Shown one piece after another: positions 10,965 through 23,268 of a stretch of 64,000 nt of DNA (its first letter is position 1; every line of letters begins with the position of its first letter). The translations under genes and the position numbers were made by a program. The notes under the pieces were generated by a model that saw only the letters and a program-made list of their open reading frames with translations, searched no databases and was not told the origin of the DNA. Source of the stretch: Valencia hispanica (Eukaryota; Chordata; Actinopteri; Cyprinodontiformes; Valenciidae); assembly GCA_963556495.2 (NCBI GenBank), contig OY747703.1, positions 28,148,296 through 28,212,295 on the forward strand, written 5' to 3'.

Positions 10965-11180
10965 GTCCAGCACAAAATGACCCTGCAGCCATGATCTGGC
11001 AACTCTGAAATGGATTTAGGTCCAACACCATTTATTGCCTTATAGGTCATTCAGTTGATTTTAAATTATATCCTTTTACAAACCGGGTAGCCAGTGCTGT
11101 GATTTAATGACTGGTGTAGTGTGATCCATATTCTTGGTGTTCTGAATTAGCTGTTCTGGACATTTTAGATGTTTTCGAGG
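10965..11180 (-). mobile_element. Decayed L2-type LINE fragment (RT C-terminal region)
   Basis: Read on the minus strand, the sequence retains the order of the L2 reverse-transcriptase tail: a HTTPVIKSQHWLP-like stretch corresponding to HITPVLKSLHWLPV of the 31341-31670 frame, followed by degraded copies of the next ~30 residues. Several stops and indels interrupt it. It is much older than the L2-A and L2-B copies elsewhere in the window. Confidence 0.65.
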
Positions 11181-11479
11181 AATCGAACCTTTTTTCTTGT
11201 TTCCCGTTAAAATGTATTATGGGATTTTGTTTTAAAGGTGACAGTAGGCTAATCTGTAGGTGTTATTTGTTTTTTTAAAGTTCAGATCTGAGTTCATAAT
11301 AGCACCAAAACATTCGCTTGAGCTGTGGACTTCAGGCCCCATGGAGTGTTGTGGAAAATAATGACTTATGGATATTCTGTTCACACCAACCCTGTAACTC
11401 TAGTGATCTATGATCAGGAGGTGACATAGAAACATAAAGTATGTCAGCAGCATAGATATTGTAAGAGATGTTGAAGTAC

Positions 11480-11890
11480 TCCATAATTGGCCTCCACCAC
11501 GAGGTATATGTTTTCGTATTTGTCTGTCTGTCTGTTTGTTTGTCTGTCTGTTAGCAACATAACTCAAAACGTCATGGATGGATTTTGATTAATTATTCAG
11601 GAAATGTCCGCAACGACACCAGGACGACTGATTAAATATTGGGGTGGATCTGACATGAAGTGCTTATCCACCCACCGATCAGCGACGTTCACATCCACTC
11701 CTCTCCGGTGTCAGAGAGCTCACAAGCAGTTCCCCTTGCGCAGCAGCCCCGCTACAGTTGGAGCACATGAACAGAATATTAATTGCGCATGCCCGAACCT
11801 CCCCTCTCTGCTGGAAGAGCCCAGCAACAGCTCAAACACAGCATTGATGCAGTAGTTCATGCAAAAGGAGGTCCAGCAAAGTACTTTTCA
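11480..11890. repeat. Unclassified dispersed-type repeat with TGTC/TGTT microsatellite
   Basis: A tract of TGTC and TGTT tetramers lies at ~11518-11553, followed by GTTAGCAACATAACTCAAAA and a GGATTTTGATTAATTATTCAGG stretch. This wording resembles a repeat common in fish genomes, though its class is not settled from the sequence. The downstream 200 bp (to ~11890) are less AT-rich and hold an 83-codon frame (11604-11855) with no recognisable domain. Confidence 0.4.
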
Positions 11891-12149
11891 GAGGTCTGAC
11901 ATTTCTGTTTAAAATAACCTTTTTTTCATTGACCCTATGTAATATTGTAACTTTATGACACACTGATTTTTGGGTTATCATTATCTATAAGCCATAGTCA
12001 TCAAAATAACAAGAAAGAGTATTTATGTGTAATGAAAATATATATGAGTTTCACTCTCTGAAACAGTTTAATATTTTCAGGTATCAGGTTTTTGACCACA
12101 ACACAGCACTCATACTGCACTGGTCACGATTTGAAAAACATATGTCTCT

Positions 12150-12275
12150 GTAGAGAAGCATCAAAGTCATCTTAGTTGTACTGGATCTCAGTGCTGCGTT
12201 TGATACGATTGATCATAATTTTCTGATTGGCAGATTGAAAAATTAGACAGAATGGCATGGCATCATTAAGAGATT
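12150..12275 (+). mobile_element. LINE reverse-transcriptase scrap
   Basis: The plus strand encodes VVLDLSAAFDTIDHNFLIGRL, which is RT motif A of L2/CR1-type LINEs (compare FDTVDHNILLERL in copy 1 at 14721-19075). A stop follows shortly after. The fragment is too short to assign to L2-A or L2-B. Confidence 0.75.
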
Positions 12276-14720
12276 TTTTTTCCCCATCAAAAAAAGAGTC
12301 AATTTGTTCATTACTGCCTTTTAAAATATATTTGGCAAAAGTAGATTAGATATGGCCATTGTAATTACTTAATATTAAGGCATTCAGATTAGTATGATAA
12401 CTGGCGCTTTTTAAAAGCCTTCGGAAGGAAACCCAATTGAGTAGAAATATAATTTCAATATTTTATGTCTAGCACACATTAACAAGTCATGTGTTTTAAG
12501 ACAAGAGGATACAACAAAGTAATTCATTCCACTTTAAGCATAATCTTTCTATATTATATCTAATTATCCAACACTAAGTTCATATCAGCCATAAAAACTC
12601 TCCTGTAACTAAGACATACAGACACGCACCAAAAATCTGCACACATAAATAAATCTGATCATTATTTTAAAAAATTCAAAGAGCATCCTGCTTAACAGAG
12701 CACCGTTTAATTATGCCTGTGTGAAGTCCACAGAAAAAGCCCCCCTATGCTGAAGAAAGGTTTTAACAAGATCTGCTGTTAAACTGACAAAAGTTCCACG
12801 GAGTACTGCTTCCTTCGATTACCACAGACACTTAACTAAAAATGAGGGAATGTGAAAATTAGGAGATTAACAAAGAACAACTGGATGCTAAAAAGGGAAA
12901 GAGTCGCCTGTGGCTTTTTGCAGAGGGGTTTTGAGTTGTGCTGTGAAACGGTTCTGTCACCTTCTGATAAGAAACAGAGACACCGACAATGAAAATGGAG
13001 AAGGGTAAAAACTGGAGTGTAGTTTGAAAACGACAAAGTAGAACAAAAGGTAAAAAATTTGTTAGAATGTAAAGTTAGCAGGCTTTTAAAGTATTGAAGC
13101 ATTTCAAGCTGAAATGGAACTGTGACCAGAGTTTGTTCAGCCTTCCTTGACTTGATTCACACAGCTGAGGAGGTCCAGGTGCCTCATTTCCTTAAACACC
13201 CCACATCGTCCCCATCAGCACTTCAGACAACACACACACAATTCTTTTTTTTCCTCCTGGTGTGAAAAAAAGCTGTCTAACCTTTCAGCACCAGCTTATT
13301 AATATGCGTCATCGCTAAAAGGCAAGAAGTGAAAATGTCTCATTTAAATTTTCCAACGTGGAGGAGATGGATGTGGGCTTCCATTAAAGGCACCTCTCTC
13401 TTCTTTATAAACACACAAGTACACGCTCGCCATCGTACGTACAACCCCTTTCAGAGTTCCACGCAGCAATGCTGGAGTCAGTGATTAAAAGGTTGGTAGT
13501 AAATCTCAACCTGAGCACGTTCTTAGCAAAGCTGACATTTCGACTCCTTGCTCCTCTCCGCTCCTGCATCTTCAGTGAAGTGCTAAGTTACTATTGGAAT
13601 ATCTTAGGTTTTTCTTTCTATGTCTGGTATTCCTTCTTATTTATACAGTTTTCTTTGGGCTTTTACTTGTAAAATTTCTTTGACCCTCTACCTCATTTCT
13701 CTTAGCAGCTGTTCTGTCCTAGCTTAGTGCCTTAGTCCCATTTTTAAACTAAATTGTGCGTTGCTGGTATAAAATATGTTATTCTGTGGAAGTGCAGATG
13801 CAGATTTACCAAAACTATTAGCCCTGGCATAACAAAAAAAGGTATTCAGCACTTACATTTGCATTTTCAAGTTGTTAACATGAGTGCAACTATTAGACAT
13901 TGAAAGTTAATAGATTTTTTTTCCTTCGTTACAACTGGTCTGAGTAAAGCACAAAAAAGGCTTGATTATTTGCATTTTTAAAAATAAATTAAACAAGTGT
14001 GTAATATTAGAATTTTATTTCATCTATAGTATTGATTTTTGAAGGAGACTAATATCATAACAACAATCATTCAAAAAACACCATTCACCTCAAAGGTTAT
14101 AAATATTGCTCTTTAATTGACTTTAATTATTATGACTACAATCCACTTTAAATTACTTTAGTGAACATAAAGTTTAACTATCATAACATTAAATAAGTTT
14201 CATATTTATAAATAAAGATACTTATTTTGAAACCCAAATAATACCTTTCAACCATATATTTACAGATGAAATCTTTCAGAAGGAGAAGGATGATACTTTA
14301 CTAAAGATTTTAGAGGCATCATGTCTAATATGAATCAATGTCTACTTCATGAAGAAGGTCAAATAAAACATTCATATTCAACAAAGAAAAACCTAATAAA
14401 TATGACAAACAAGTAAATTTAAACTACACTCTCTTGGACAGAGAGTAAGAATGTAAATATGCAAAAAGAAAATTAATATTTGGTTCCAACAGTTAAAATA
14501 TTTTTATTTGTAAATTGTTATGGTTCATGTTGTATAAATATGTTCCCTATTGTGCACAGATGTGTTAATTTGCAAAAAATATTTTTTTTTGTGTTGTATC
14601 TCACGATATTAGTTATAAAACGATATAAGTTGCTCACCCCCGAAATGTCCATAGCAAAAATACAACTGAGTGGCGCTCAATAGGTGATGCGCATGCATAA
14701 CTGCATTGCATATCTATGAC
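12276..14720. other. Unassigned sequence
   Basis: Long AT-rich stretch with no recognised gene or repeat. Frames at 12836-13102 (minus) and 13469-13672 (plus) are short, low-complexity or hydrophobic, and have no supporting context. Confidence 0.45.
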
Positions 14721-14957
14721 GGGGTAAGCGTAAGGGTATTGCGTCATTTCCTGTTGTCACTGTTGTGCTCCCTGTAAGCTGTTTGGTGTTCAGACTCTCT
14801 TGAATTGATCTTATTTGCTCTGTGCTGAGGCCTTTCTAAGTTATTTTAACACACAAGCACACTAAAACACACGTTTTGTGAACTCCTTGTGTTTTACACC
14901 ATTTTTCTTGGGGTGGTAAGGTCTCGCTAGCTCAGTTAGCTTAGCTTCATTGCGGCT

Positions 14958-15518
14958 ATGGCTACTCTTCTTTCTCCTGTCTCTAACTCTTCTCTTCTCT
15001 CTTGCTCTCTCTGTCAGATGTTTAGTTACTTCCCTGCCTCCTTTAGTGATAATGGTAACTGTAATAAATGTAATATTTTTGTAGCTTTGGAGGCGAGGGT
15101 ATCAGAATTAGAAGCACGGCGCCGCGCTGTTGAAAAACCAGCTGATAGCCGAAGCCCATTAGCCAGCGCGGGGCCAACAAGTATAGAACCCCCTAGCTGT
15201 CCTCCGGTAGAGCCCGTGCAGCCGGGACCTCAGGCCGGCTGGGTGACTGTACGTAGGAAGCATAGTTCTAGGACCCAGCCCCCGGGCCAAAACCAACCCG
15301 TCCGCGTTTCTAACAGATTTTCCCCGCTCAGCGACACACCCGCTGAGAAGCCGACCCTGGTAATTGGCAGCTCCATAGTCAGAAACGTGGCATTAGAGAC
15401 ACCATGGACCATAGTCAAATGTTTGTCAGGGGCCAGAACGGGCGACATCAAATCCTACCTGAAACTGCTGGCTAAAGATAAGCGTAAATACAGTAAGATT
15501 TTTATTATTTTTATTTAA
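14958..15518 (+). pseudogene. L2-A ORF1 (truncated), SGNH-hydrolase-type
   Basis: The start ATG ([12 protein letters not shown]) is shared with copy 2. The protein has a Ser-rich head, a Cys pair (CNKC) at about residues 33-36, a short coiled-coil-like [14 protein letters not shown] segment, a Pro-rich linker and the beginning of an SGNH/GDSL hydrolase fold: [10 protein letters not shown] holds the nucleophile Ser block, and [14 protein letters not shown] follows. The deletion cuts the domain just after KDKRKYSKI and the frame ends in IFIIFI. In related LINEs ORF1 is an RNA-binding/chaperone partner of ORF2, and the esterase domain may act on membranes or lipids. Here it has lost its DxxH end. 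Confidence 0.8.
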
Positions 15519-15519
15519 T

Positions 15520-18352
15520 GTGGTTTATTAAACAAAAGATATCTCTCCTCAAAGACTTTGTTAGTAAATGACTTGATTTGTGATAATCACATTGATTTCC
15601 TTTGTCTCACAGAAACCTAGTTGCAGCAGGAGGATTATGTCAGTATAAATGAGTCAACTCCTTCCAGTCATTTAAATTTTCACATTCCTAGAAATACTGG
15701 GCGAGGAGGAGTTGCAACCATTTTTCGTTCTGATTTACTAATTAGTCCCAGACCAATTGATAGCTACAGTTCTTTTGAACATCTAACCCTTAATTTTCCT
15801 CATCCAAGTTGCAAAACATTAAGACAATTCTTGTTTGTGGTTTTGTATCGTCCACCAGGCCCTTACTCTCAATTCTTGGATCAGATCTCACATTTTTTAT
15901 CTGATTTAGTATTAAATACTGATAGGGTTATTATAGTGGGGGACTTCAGTATTCATGTGGATACTGAAAGTGATAGCCTAAATGCAGCCTTTAATGCTAT
16001 TTCAGACTCAATTGGCTTTACTCAAAAAGTACAGGGATCGACCCACTCGGGTGGACGCACTTTGGACCTTGTACTGACATACGGTATTGAGTGTGAGGAA
16101 ATAACAGTCCACCCACATAACCCGGTCCTGTCTGACCACTTCTTAATAACTTTGGAATTTACTTTAACTGACCATGTTAAATCTGAAAGAAAATTTCATT
16201 ATAGTAGAGCTTTATCAGACAATGCTGTAACAATTTTTAAAGAATCTGTTCCATTCTTACTTTCCTCAGTGTCTCAGGGTAACACAGTGGATGGCAGCAA
16301 TTCTATCTCTAACCCTTCAGAAATTGATGGTCTGGTTCCCAGCGTTACGTCCTCATTGCGTTTGGCATTAGATAGTGTAGCACCCTTTAAAAAGAAAGTG
16401 GCTAACAATAGGAGGCGGACTCCTTGGTTTAACTCGGAGTTGCGTACTTTAAAGCAGAATACTAGGAAGTTGGAGAGAAAATGGCGCTCTACACACCTAG
16501 AGGATTCCTATTTAACCTGGAATAACAGTCTACTGCTGTATAAAAAGACCATTCGACATTTTCATCATTAATAGAGGCGAATAAAAACAATCCTTGGTTT
16601 CTTTTTAGTACAGTTGCCAAACTTACACAGAGTCATAGCTCTGTTGAGCCAACTATTCCCCCAGCTCTTAGCTGTGATGATTTTATGGGATTCTTCATAA
16701 ATAAAATGAATTATATTAAAAATAAAATCATTGGCATCCTCCCAAACATGATTACTTCTTCCTCAGTAAATGAGGCAGTATCGGACAGAACTGCAGAACC
16801 TCAGTTGTGCTTAGGCTGTTTTGATTCATTCGAGCTTTCGGAAATATCAAGGATATTAGCCTCATCTACACCTCCAACTTGTATGTTGGACCCAATCCCA
16901 ACCAAATTATTTAAAGAAGTGTTCCATTTGGTTCCTGGGCCCATTTTGGATATGATGAATATTTCCTTAGTAAACGGATACGTACCACAGGAATTTAAAA
17001 TAGCTGTAATTAAACCTTTACTCAAGAAACCTTCCCTTGATCAAGATGACTTAGTGAATTACAGACCTATATCTAACCTTCCTTTCTTATCCAAAGTCCT
17101 TGATAAAATTGTTGCTAATCAAGTCTGTGAGCATCTAAACAGTTACGAGCTGTTTGAAGAGTTTCAGTCAGGTTTTAGAGCTCATCATAGCACTGAAACA
17201 GCACTGGTGAAGGTTGCTAATGATATTCTCATGGCCTCAGATAATCTCAGTGCTGCTTTTGACACAGTCGATCATAATATTCTCCTAGAAAGGCTTGAAC
17301 ATGTTGCAGGGATCAAAGGAACATAACTAGGCTGGTTTAAATCATATTTGTCTGATAGATTCCAGTTTGTTCATCGAAATGATAAATCTTCTTCACTCTC
17401 ATGGGTTACTGGTGGAGTTCCACAGGGTTCTGTGCTTGGACCAATTCTGTTCACCATATATATGCTCCCAGTTGGTAGAATCATTGGACAGCATGGGATA
17501 AATTTCCACAGCTATGCCGATGATACACAACTATATTTATCCATAAATCCTGATGAGGCCAGTCAGTTAGGTAGATTACAGGCATGTCTGGAAGACATAA
17601 AAACATGGATGACCCTAAACTTTGCTTTTAAATTCTGATAAAACAGAAGTTGCTGTCTTTGGACCAGAAGTTCTTAAACAGAAACTGATTAGTCAATCAC
17701 TTCATCTGGAATGGCATTAAATTGGCCCCCAGTAATAACGTAAAGAACCTCGGCGTTATTTTTGACCGAGACTTGACATTTAAATCCCATATTAAACAGG
17801 TTTCTAGGATTTCTTTCTTTCACCCCCGGAATATTGCTAAAATTAGAAACATCCTGTCCAGGAGTGATGCTGAGAAACTAGTCCATGCATTTGTTACCTC
17901 AAGGCTGGACTACTGTAATTCTTCACTATCAAGTAGTCCACAAAATGCCATTAAAAGCCTTCAGTTGATCCAAAATGCGGCAGCAAGAGTTCTGATGAAT
18001 ATTAAAGAGAGATCACATTTCTCCTGTTTTAGCTTCCCTTCATTGGCTCCCTGTTAAATCCAGAATAGAATTTAAGATCCTTTTTCTTACATACAAAGCC
18101 CTTAATAATCAAGCTCCATCATACATCAGAGATCTAATTGTTCCATATGTTCCTAACAGACCACTTCGCTCTCAGACTGCGGGTTTACTTGTAGTTCCTA
18201 GGATTTCTAAAAGTAGAATGGGAGGCAGATCTTTTAGTTATCAGGCTCCTCTCCTGTGGAACCAGCTCCCAGCTTTAGTCCGTGAGGCAGACACTCTGTT
18301 TACTTTTAAGGCCAGGCTTAAAACTTTCCTTTTTAATAAAGCTTATAGTTAG
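15520..18352 (+). pseudogene. L2-A ORF2 (endonuclease-reverse transcriptase), copy 1
   Basis: ORF2 remains in several frames. The 5' end is deleted; the endonuclease starts at the [12 protein letters not shown] block and has a TAG just after LCLTET (near 15617). Frame 15621-16571 carries GDFSIHVD and LSDHFLI of the AP-endonuclease. Frame 16685-17326 begins the RT ([36 protein letters not shown]) and ends at a TAA near 17323. Frame 17348-17638 has GVPQGSVLGPILF and YADDTQLYLS, the RT catalytic box. Frame 17722-18057 has the LGVIFD thumb region. The last piece ends at TAG 18350-18352. At least two stops and several indels make it inactive. Confidence 0.9.
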
Positions 18353-19075
18353 AGTGGCTAAGGTCATCCTGAGCTATCTCTGTAGTTATGCTGCTATAGG
18401 GTTAGACTGCTGGAGGACAGACTTACCAATTTTCCTCACTCTGCTACTTCCTTTTCTCCTACGACTCTCCAGTTGTATTACAGTACATTCTGTTATTTCG
18501 ACTGTTAACTTTGTTTTCTCTCAGTGTTTTTCTCTCCATAGAAGATATACCTGGTCTGGTATCCTGCTTGGCTGCAATGCCCTGTTGGACGGGCGGCATC
18601 GACTGGGATGATCCTCCCAGTAAGTGAACATCCACTGTGTCCTGTTATCAACTTTTTACTTTCTGTAACATAGAAAGTACTCTTATATCAGATCTTCTGT
18701 TCCTTCTGTGTTTCTGCTCTGTCTTCTTAAACCCCCAGACGGTCGTGGCAGATGGCCGCTCCTACTGAGCCTGGTTCGGTTGGAGGTTTCTTCCTGTTAA
18801 AGGTGAGTTTTTCCTCTCCACCGTCGCTACATGCTTGCTCAGTATGAGGGATTGCTGAAGGATTGCTGTGGTTGGAAAGTCTGCATCAACGGGGCCCAAC
18901 CTCATGCCAATGACTGACGCAATCTGCTGGGATTCCTTAAATAGGAAACTTTTTAACTGATTGGAATGTTTGTATAAATATATTGAAATGACTTCTTGTT
19001 AAGTGCTTTGAGATGACATCTGTTGTGAATTGGCTCCATATAAATCAACTGAATTGAAATTGAATTGAATTGAAT

Positions 19076-22000
19076 ACCTGCTGCGGTAGGGCTGGAGGGA
19101 GTGTTTTGGGAGGGGCCTTGATACGTCGGATTAAAAGAATCTCTCTCCCTCAAACACTCCGGACTGCAGCTTCAACTCCTATGAAGACCAATTATGTATT
19201 CTTCTAATTAAAAATGAATAATGTGATAAAATAGTTTCTTGTTTGTTGCATTTTGTCTACAAAGAAAGTATAATACATGTAGCTCGGATATACAAACAAC
19301 ATGATACAGGAAAAGTTTAGAAATTATTTTTTATTTTTCCTATTTACATTGCCACATGAAGTTGGACATTAACATCTGAACAACTAAAGAGCTATGTTTG
19401 ATTCAGCTTGAATAATTCAAATGCTGAGTCAGCAACTATAAATTTAAACAAAACCATTTCTGTTTTTCTCAATTTCATTATTTCTCATTTTTGAAAATAT
19501 GACAAGCGGTTTAAGATTTCTAACTATTCTTGCAAGACTAGATTACCAAGACAATGATGTAATTATATCTAATAAAATTTGACAACAGTTTAGAGAGCCT
19601 GATGCAAGTTAACAACAGCAACATGCGAAGCCAACAAATATTGAAAGAAAAAACCCTTTTTGCCAGGAGCTGGATTGTTGCCATTAGAGACTAACAACCA
19701 GTCAAAATGTTGTTAGCACCATGTTAAAAACTCAGAAGTTAGTTTCGCTTTTAATCTACTTAATTTAAGAGAAAACAACTAAACACCTACATTAAGAAAA
19801 GGTTGGTTTATATGAATTCAGTGTCTTGTTTTGATATGACTCACTGTTTGCAGCTTACAAAGTTATTATTTGGAGATACATTTGTGATTTGATTAAATTA
19901 AAAATTTAACGGCCTCTAAAGACAAATATTTACTGATCTAATGGCTATCATTTCTGTTACTACTGTTGTGGAAAATCAAACTGTTTTCTTTATCCCCCTT
20001 ATTCCTCATACATGTGATGCATCCTGTGAATTATGTTGGCAGCTACCAGACCAGCATTTTAATTGGTTCCTCACTGAGCAAATGTGGGTGAAAATCACAT
20101 GGAAACATACACTTTTACATCTGTAACAGGCTAATATCCCAGTCCCTTTATCATTCAAAGACTGGGAAGATAACCTAAAGAAATCGCCTCTGATTATGTA
20201 TATCATTATCTGCCTTGCCAACTCCACAGCTAGAAGAAGAATGTAGCTTTTCTATGTTTTTAGACCACTAAAAAGCTCCTTTGTCTCTTTTGTCACTTTA
20301 AATTAATTATCTTTACCCACATAAAACTTAATGTCTAATCCTTTGGTAACAGAAAATAATCCAGTGAATAGGTATAATTCATTGTCCCAATGAGTGCTTG
20401 TTAAGCATTAACTAGCTACTGAAGTACCGGGTTAAGCTTTGACTGATTAAAGGTGCAGCTGCGAACAGCGCAAGAAGTAGGCATGTCCAGTTGTGTGATC
20501 ATCATAAACTGCAAACCACTTACTTCATACAATACAGCTCACCACATATTAAAGAAAATGCTTTGCTGCAACAATCACAACAGAAGCTGCTAACATAATC
20601 AATCCTCCAGCAGCATCACCAGGATTAAGGCAGATAGAACCCGTATAGAATTGGCTCTGGTACCAGTTCTAGTCTTGCACTGAAATAACTTTGGTAAAAG
20701 CCTATCAGCTATGTAAATCCCCAGCACAGACAGTTGTTTTGTTTTATGAGACAAAGATGATGCTATACATTCAATTACCAACTCATGGCTTCATGTCAGA
20801 ACACTACTTTATCTGGATAGGGTTATTTGTGTTCATTATATGCTTTTACAATACTCTTTTATTTCTACTGTTGTCAGACAATGTTACTCAGAAGGAAATG
20901 TTGCCAATTTAGACACTGTTTTTACTGAGCTTTTGGTCATGTTTTTTTTTTCTTTGACAAAATCATGGCTTTATTTAAGGATGTCACTCCACCACTCATG
21001 TAGATTAAAGATGACATCTGTATTTTTATTTCACTGAATGTTTAGTTGTACAGAGGTCAGAAAGAAGCTGGTGTGTAGCTCAAAACAGAACTTGAACTCA
21101 AGGGAGAATAATGGTAACATTGTTCTCTTTGAAAGTAGCTTTAGTTTTATAGTACAAGTCTTTTAGTACACAGCAGCCGCTTACTCAATGAACAAATGTT
21201 TTATCTTACCGCAATTAACAGGGTGCTGGATAAGGTCTTTATGTAAAAGCAGCCTTGTTGCGTTGAAAGACCTTGGAATAAAAATACCATTTGTGAATAT
21301 GATCATTTGAGAAGGTTTTTGCGGAAAACTGTTTAGAGATAAGAAGTGGACATTCTTCATTTGAATTACTGAAGTAAAAAGACAAGCCTATGTTTATCTG
21401 AGTGATGTATTCAACACAGTAAAAACAGATTTGCTTTTCTATCTGTTCCACTTGTTCTTAGTGTTTACTTATTTTACATATTGAATTTTTGTGCAATTTT
21501 AAAAGGGTGACTTCATAATTGTTTTGTTCAAAGATAAATAACCTAAAATAATAACTTTATCCCTCACAAGCCATGACCTCTAGTCAGGTGAGGCATTGCC
21601 CCTCCTGTCATAATGAAAAATGAAATAGTAACTAACAATGATAGCAGAAAACCAATTTGTCTATTTGCCTGTTCTATAAATTTGTTTTCTGTAAGAATTT
21701 AACAAATTAGGGTCAAAATTGCTGAATTTACCCTTTGCTTCTTGAGTGAGGGGTGAGGTAGTGCTGTGCTGTACCTTGTCTCTGGTGGCGCAGTTTCTCA
21801 CACTGAATAAAGGAGGTATTTGATGCATGTTCATTTTTGTCTCTCTTTATAGCCTCATAGCTATACGCATGTTTGATTACACATATACTGCATATGCTGA
21901 TGTAGCATAGTCTGTCTAACATATTTAATGAATGTGTGTGTCATATTTATTCTTTTTGATTGCCCATAAATACACAGTGAAAATATTCAGGGTGAAGCAA

Positions 22001-22157
22001 TAAGTATCATGCCGCACTGATGGGGGGCAGTGCTGAGTCCTATAGGCACAATGGGTAACAGGCATGCTTCTTCTACTCATCGAAAAGACTGAAGACCGTT
22101 GGAAAAATACAGAAAATCCAATTGAAAAACAAACGTTCCTGGATGACACTCCTTCTT
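19076..22157. other. Unassigned sequence
   Basis: AT-rich DNA after the LINE tail. No gene, terminal repeat or second copy is recognised. Frames at 19941-20126, 20691-20912, 21239-21451 and 21925-22224 are short and unsupported. Confidence 0.45.
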
Positions 22158-22258
22158 GGTGATCACACCTGTTTCGAATGTTATCAACCATTAAATGGCC
22201 GTTATTAGCGCTCATCACTCCCATACAATAGCTTCAGAATTTACGTCCTCTACCTCCT
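22158..22258 (+). repeat. Left arm of a 4-kb inverted repeat pair
   Basis: The segment from GGTGATCACACC through TTATCAACCATTAAATGGCC, GTTATTAGCGCTCATCACTC and CATACAATAGCTTCAGAAT to the CTCTACCTCCTGC block is the reverse complement of 26097-26197 with few mismatches. The arms are ~100 bp and ~3.8 kb apart. They could be terminal repeats of a DNA transposon or two copies of one repeat in opposite orientation. Confidence 0.85.
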
Positions 22259-22414
22259 GCTCGGTAGGTCGTTATCATGTGACTTTAGGTTTAGGAACTT
22301 GTCCTGAGTTTTTAGAATGAGGGTTGGGGGTGGGGTAAGGTTATAAGTAAATGTCCTTCGTTACTTAAATTGTAAACACAGGTTTTAAATAAAGTTAACA
22401 AAAACAAAACTTAA

Positions 22415-23264
22415 AGAGTAACTAAACCCCAAAACAACTTTTTTTGCTTCTAAACTGTATAAATGGGTCTTTACCAATGCAGGCTTTCAGTTTCTGGGGA
22501 TTTTTTTATATTCTGGTGTAAACTTGTGTAATTCTAAATTTTTTGGTCTAAAAACGTCTTAGTGCTGCCCTCTTAGGGTTGAACTGTGGCTACTGCATTT
22601 GAATTTTGTGATTGGTGGAGAGCGGTACATCTCTACGTCACAGGCATTGACTGCGTCACAGCAGCCATGACACGCCCCGAGGGTTTGGGTATAAAACTAT
22701 CAGACATACCGCAACTGTTAGCATTACCACTCAGAGACTGGACTCCTCCTGTCTCTCTCTCCCTCAGCAGCAGCGCCAGCCTCGGGTAGCGCTGACTCAG
22801 CGCCCCAAGCCAGCGGCTCGAATTGATACGGCTCACGGCCGCTGGGCTCCATAAAGCCTCCTTCTACTCCTCTATCTCCGGTGACGGCGGAGGAGATCTG
22901 CTGGTTCAGGGCGCCGAGCCAGCGCCGCCCGAGCTCAGTGCTGCTGAGGCAGAGGAAGAGAGAAGGAGTCCGTCTCTGAGTGGTAATGCATATGCAACAT
23001 AGGCTAACTTTTAAATCAGATGAATGTTGATCAGATCGATCAGTCGCAAAACTGCCAACATCGCTTTGGTCACTGTCCATGTTTCAGTGTCAAATTAAGC
23101 GAGCTGTCATTGTCCTCCTGAACACACCCCCACGTTCCCCCCTCCGCTTTTCCTCAACACTTGACCACGCCCCTCCATTCTTCCTGGCACCGCCCACTTT
23201 GTAGAATTTTTTAAAATGTTGTCTGGGGGTGGGGTTATGCCTTTTCAGGGGGTTCAGTTACACT
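22415..23264. mobile_element. TTAA-flanked MITE-1, copy B (complete, 850 bp)
   Basis: The terminal inverted repeats are AGAGTAACTAAACCCC on the left and AGTGTAACTGAACCCCC on the right (reverse-complemented), with TTAA at 22411-22414 and 23265-23268. It is collinear with copy A at 1747-2580 and supplies the missing right end. The core has the same inverted GC-rich arms (22718-22740 with 22969-22990), rich in CAGCAGC and GCGCTGACTCAGCGCC. The frames inside have different phases and stops in the two copies, so there is no conserved gene. Confidence 0.92.
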
Positions 23265-23268
23265 TTAA

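Larger units (their letters stand above)
14721..19075 (+). mobile_element. L2-A LINE, copy 1 (near full length, ~4.35 kb)
   Basis: The element runs from a 5' UTR shared with copy 2 (GGGGTAAGC, then TTGCGTCATTTCCTGTTGTC) through ORF1 and ORF2 to a 3' UTR ending in GAATTG/TTGAA pentamer-like repeats. Compared with copy 2, it lacks ~540 bp spanning the end of ORF1 and the start of ORF2 (junction near 15505-15520). It also lacks short segments near 16560 and 17245. ORF1 carrying an SGNH-esterase domain together with this RT type places it in the L2/CR1 group. The 3' UTR (18353-19050) ends with CTCCATATAAAT before the tail. Copy 1 is non-functional. Confidence 0.9.
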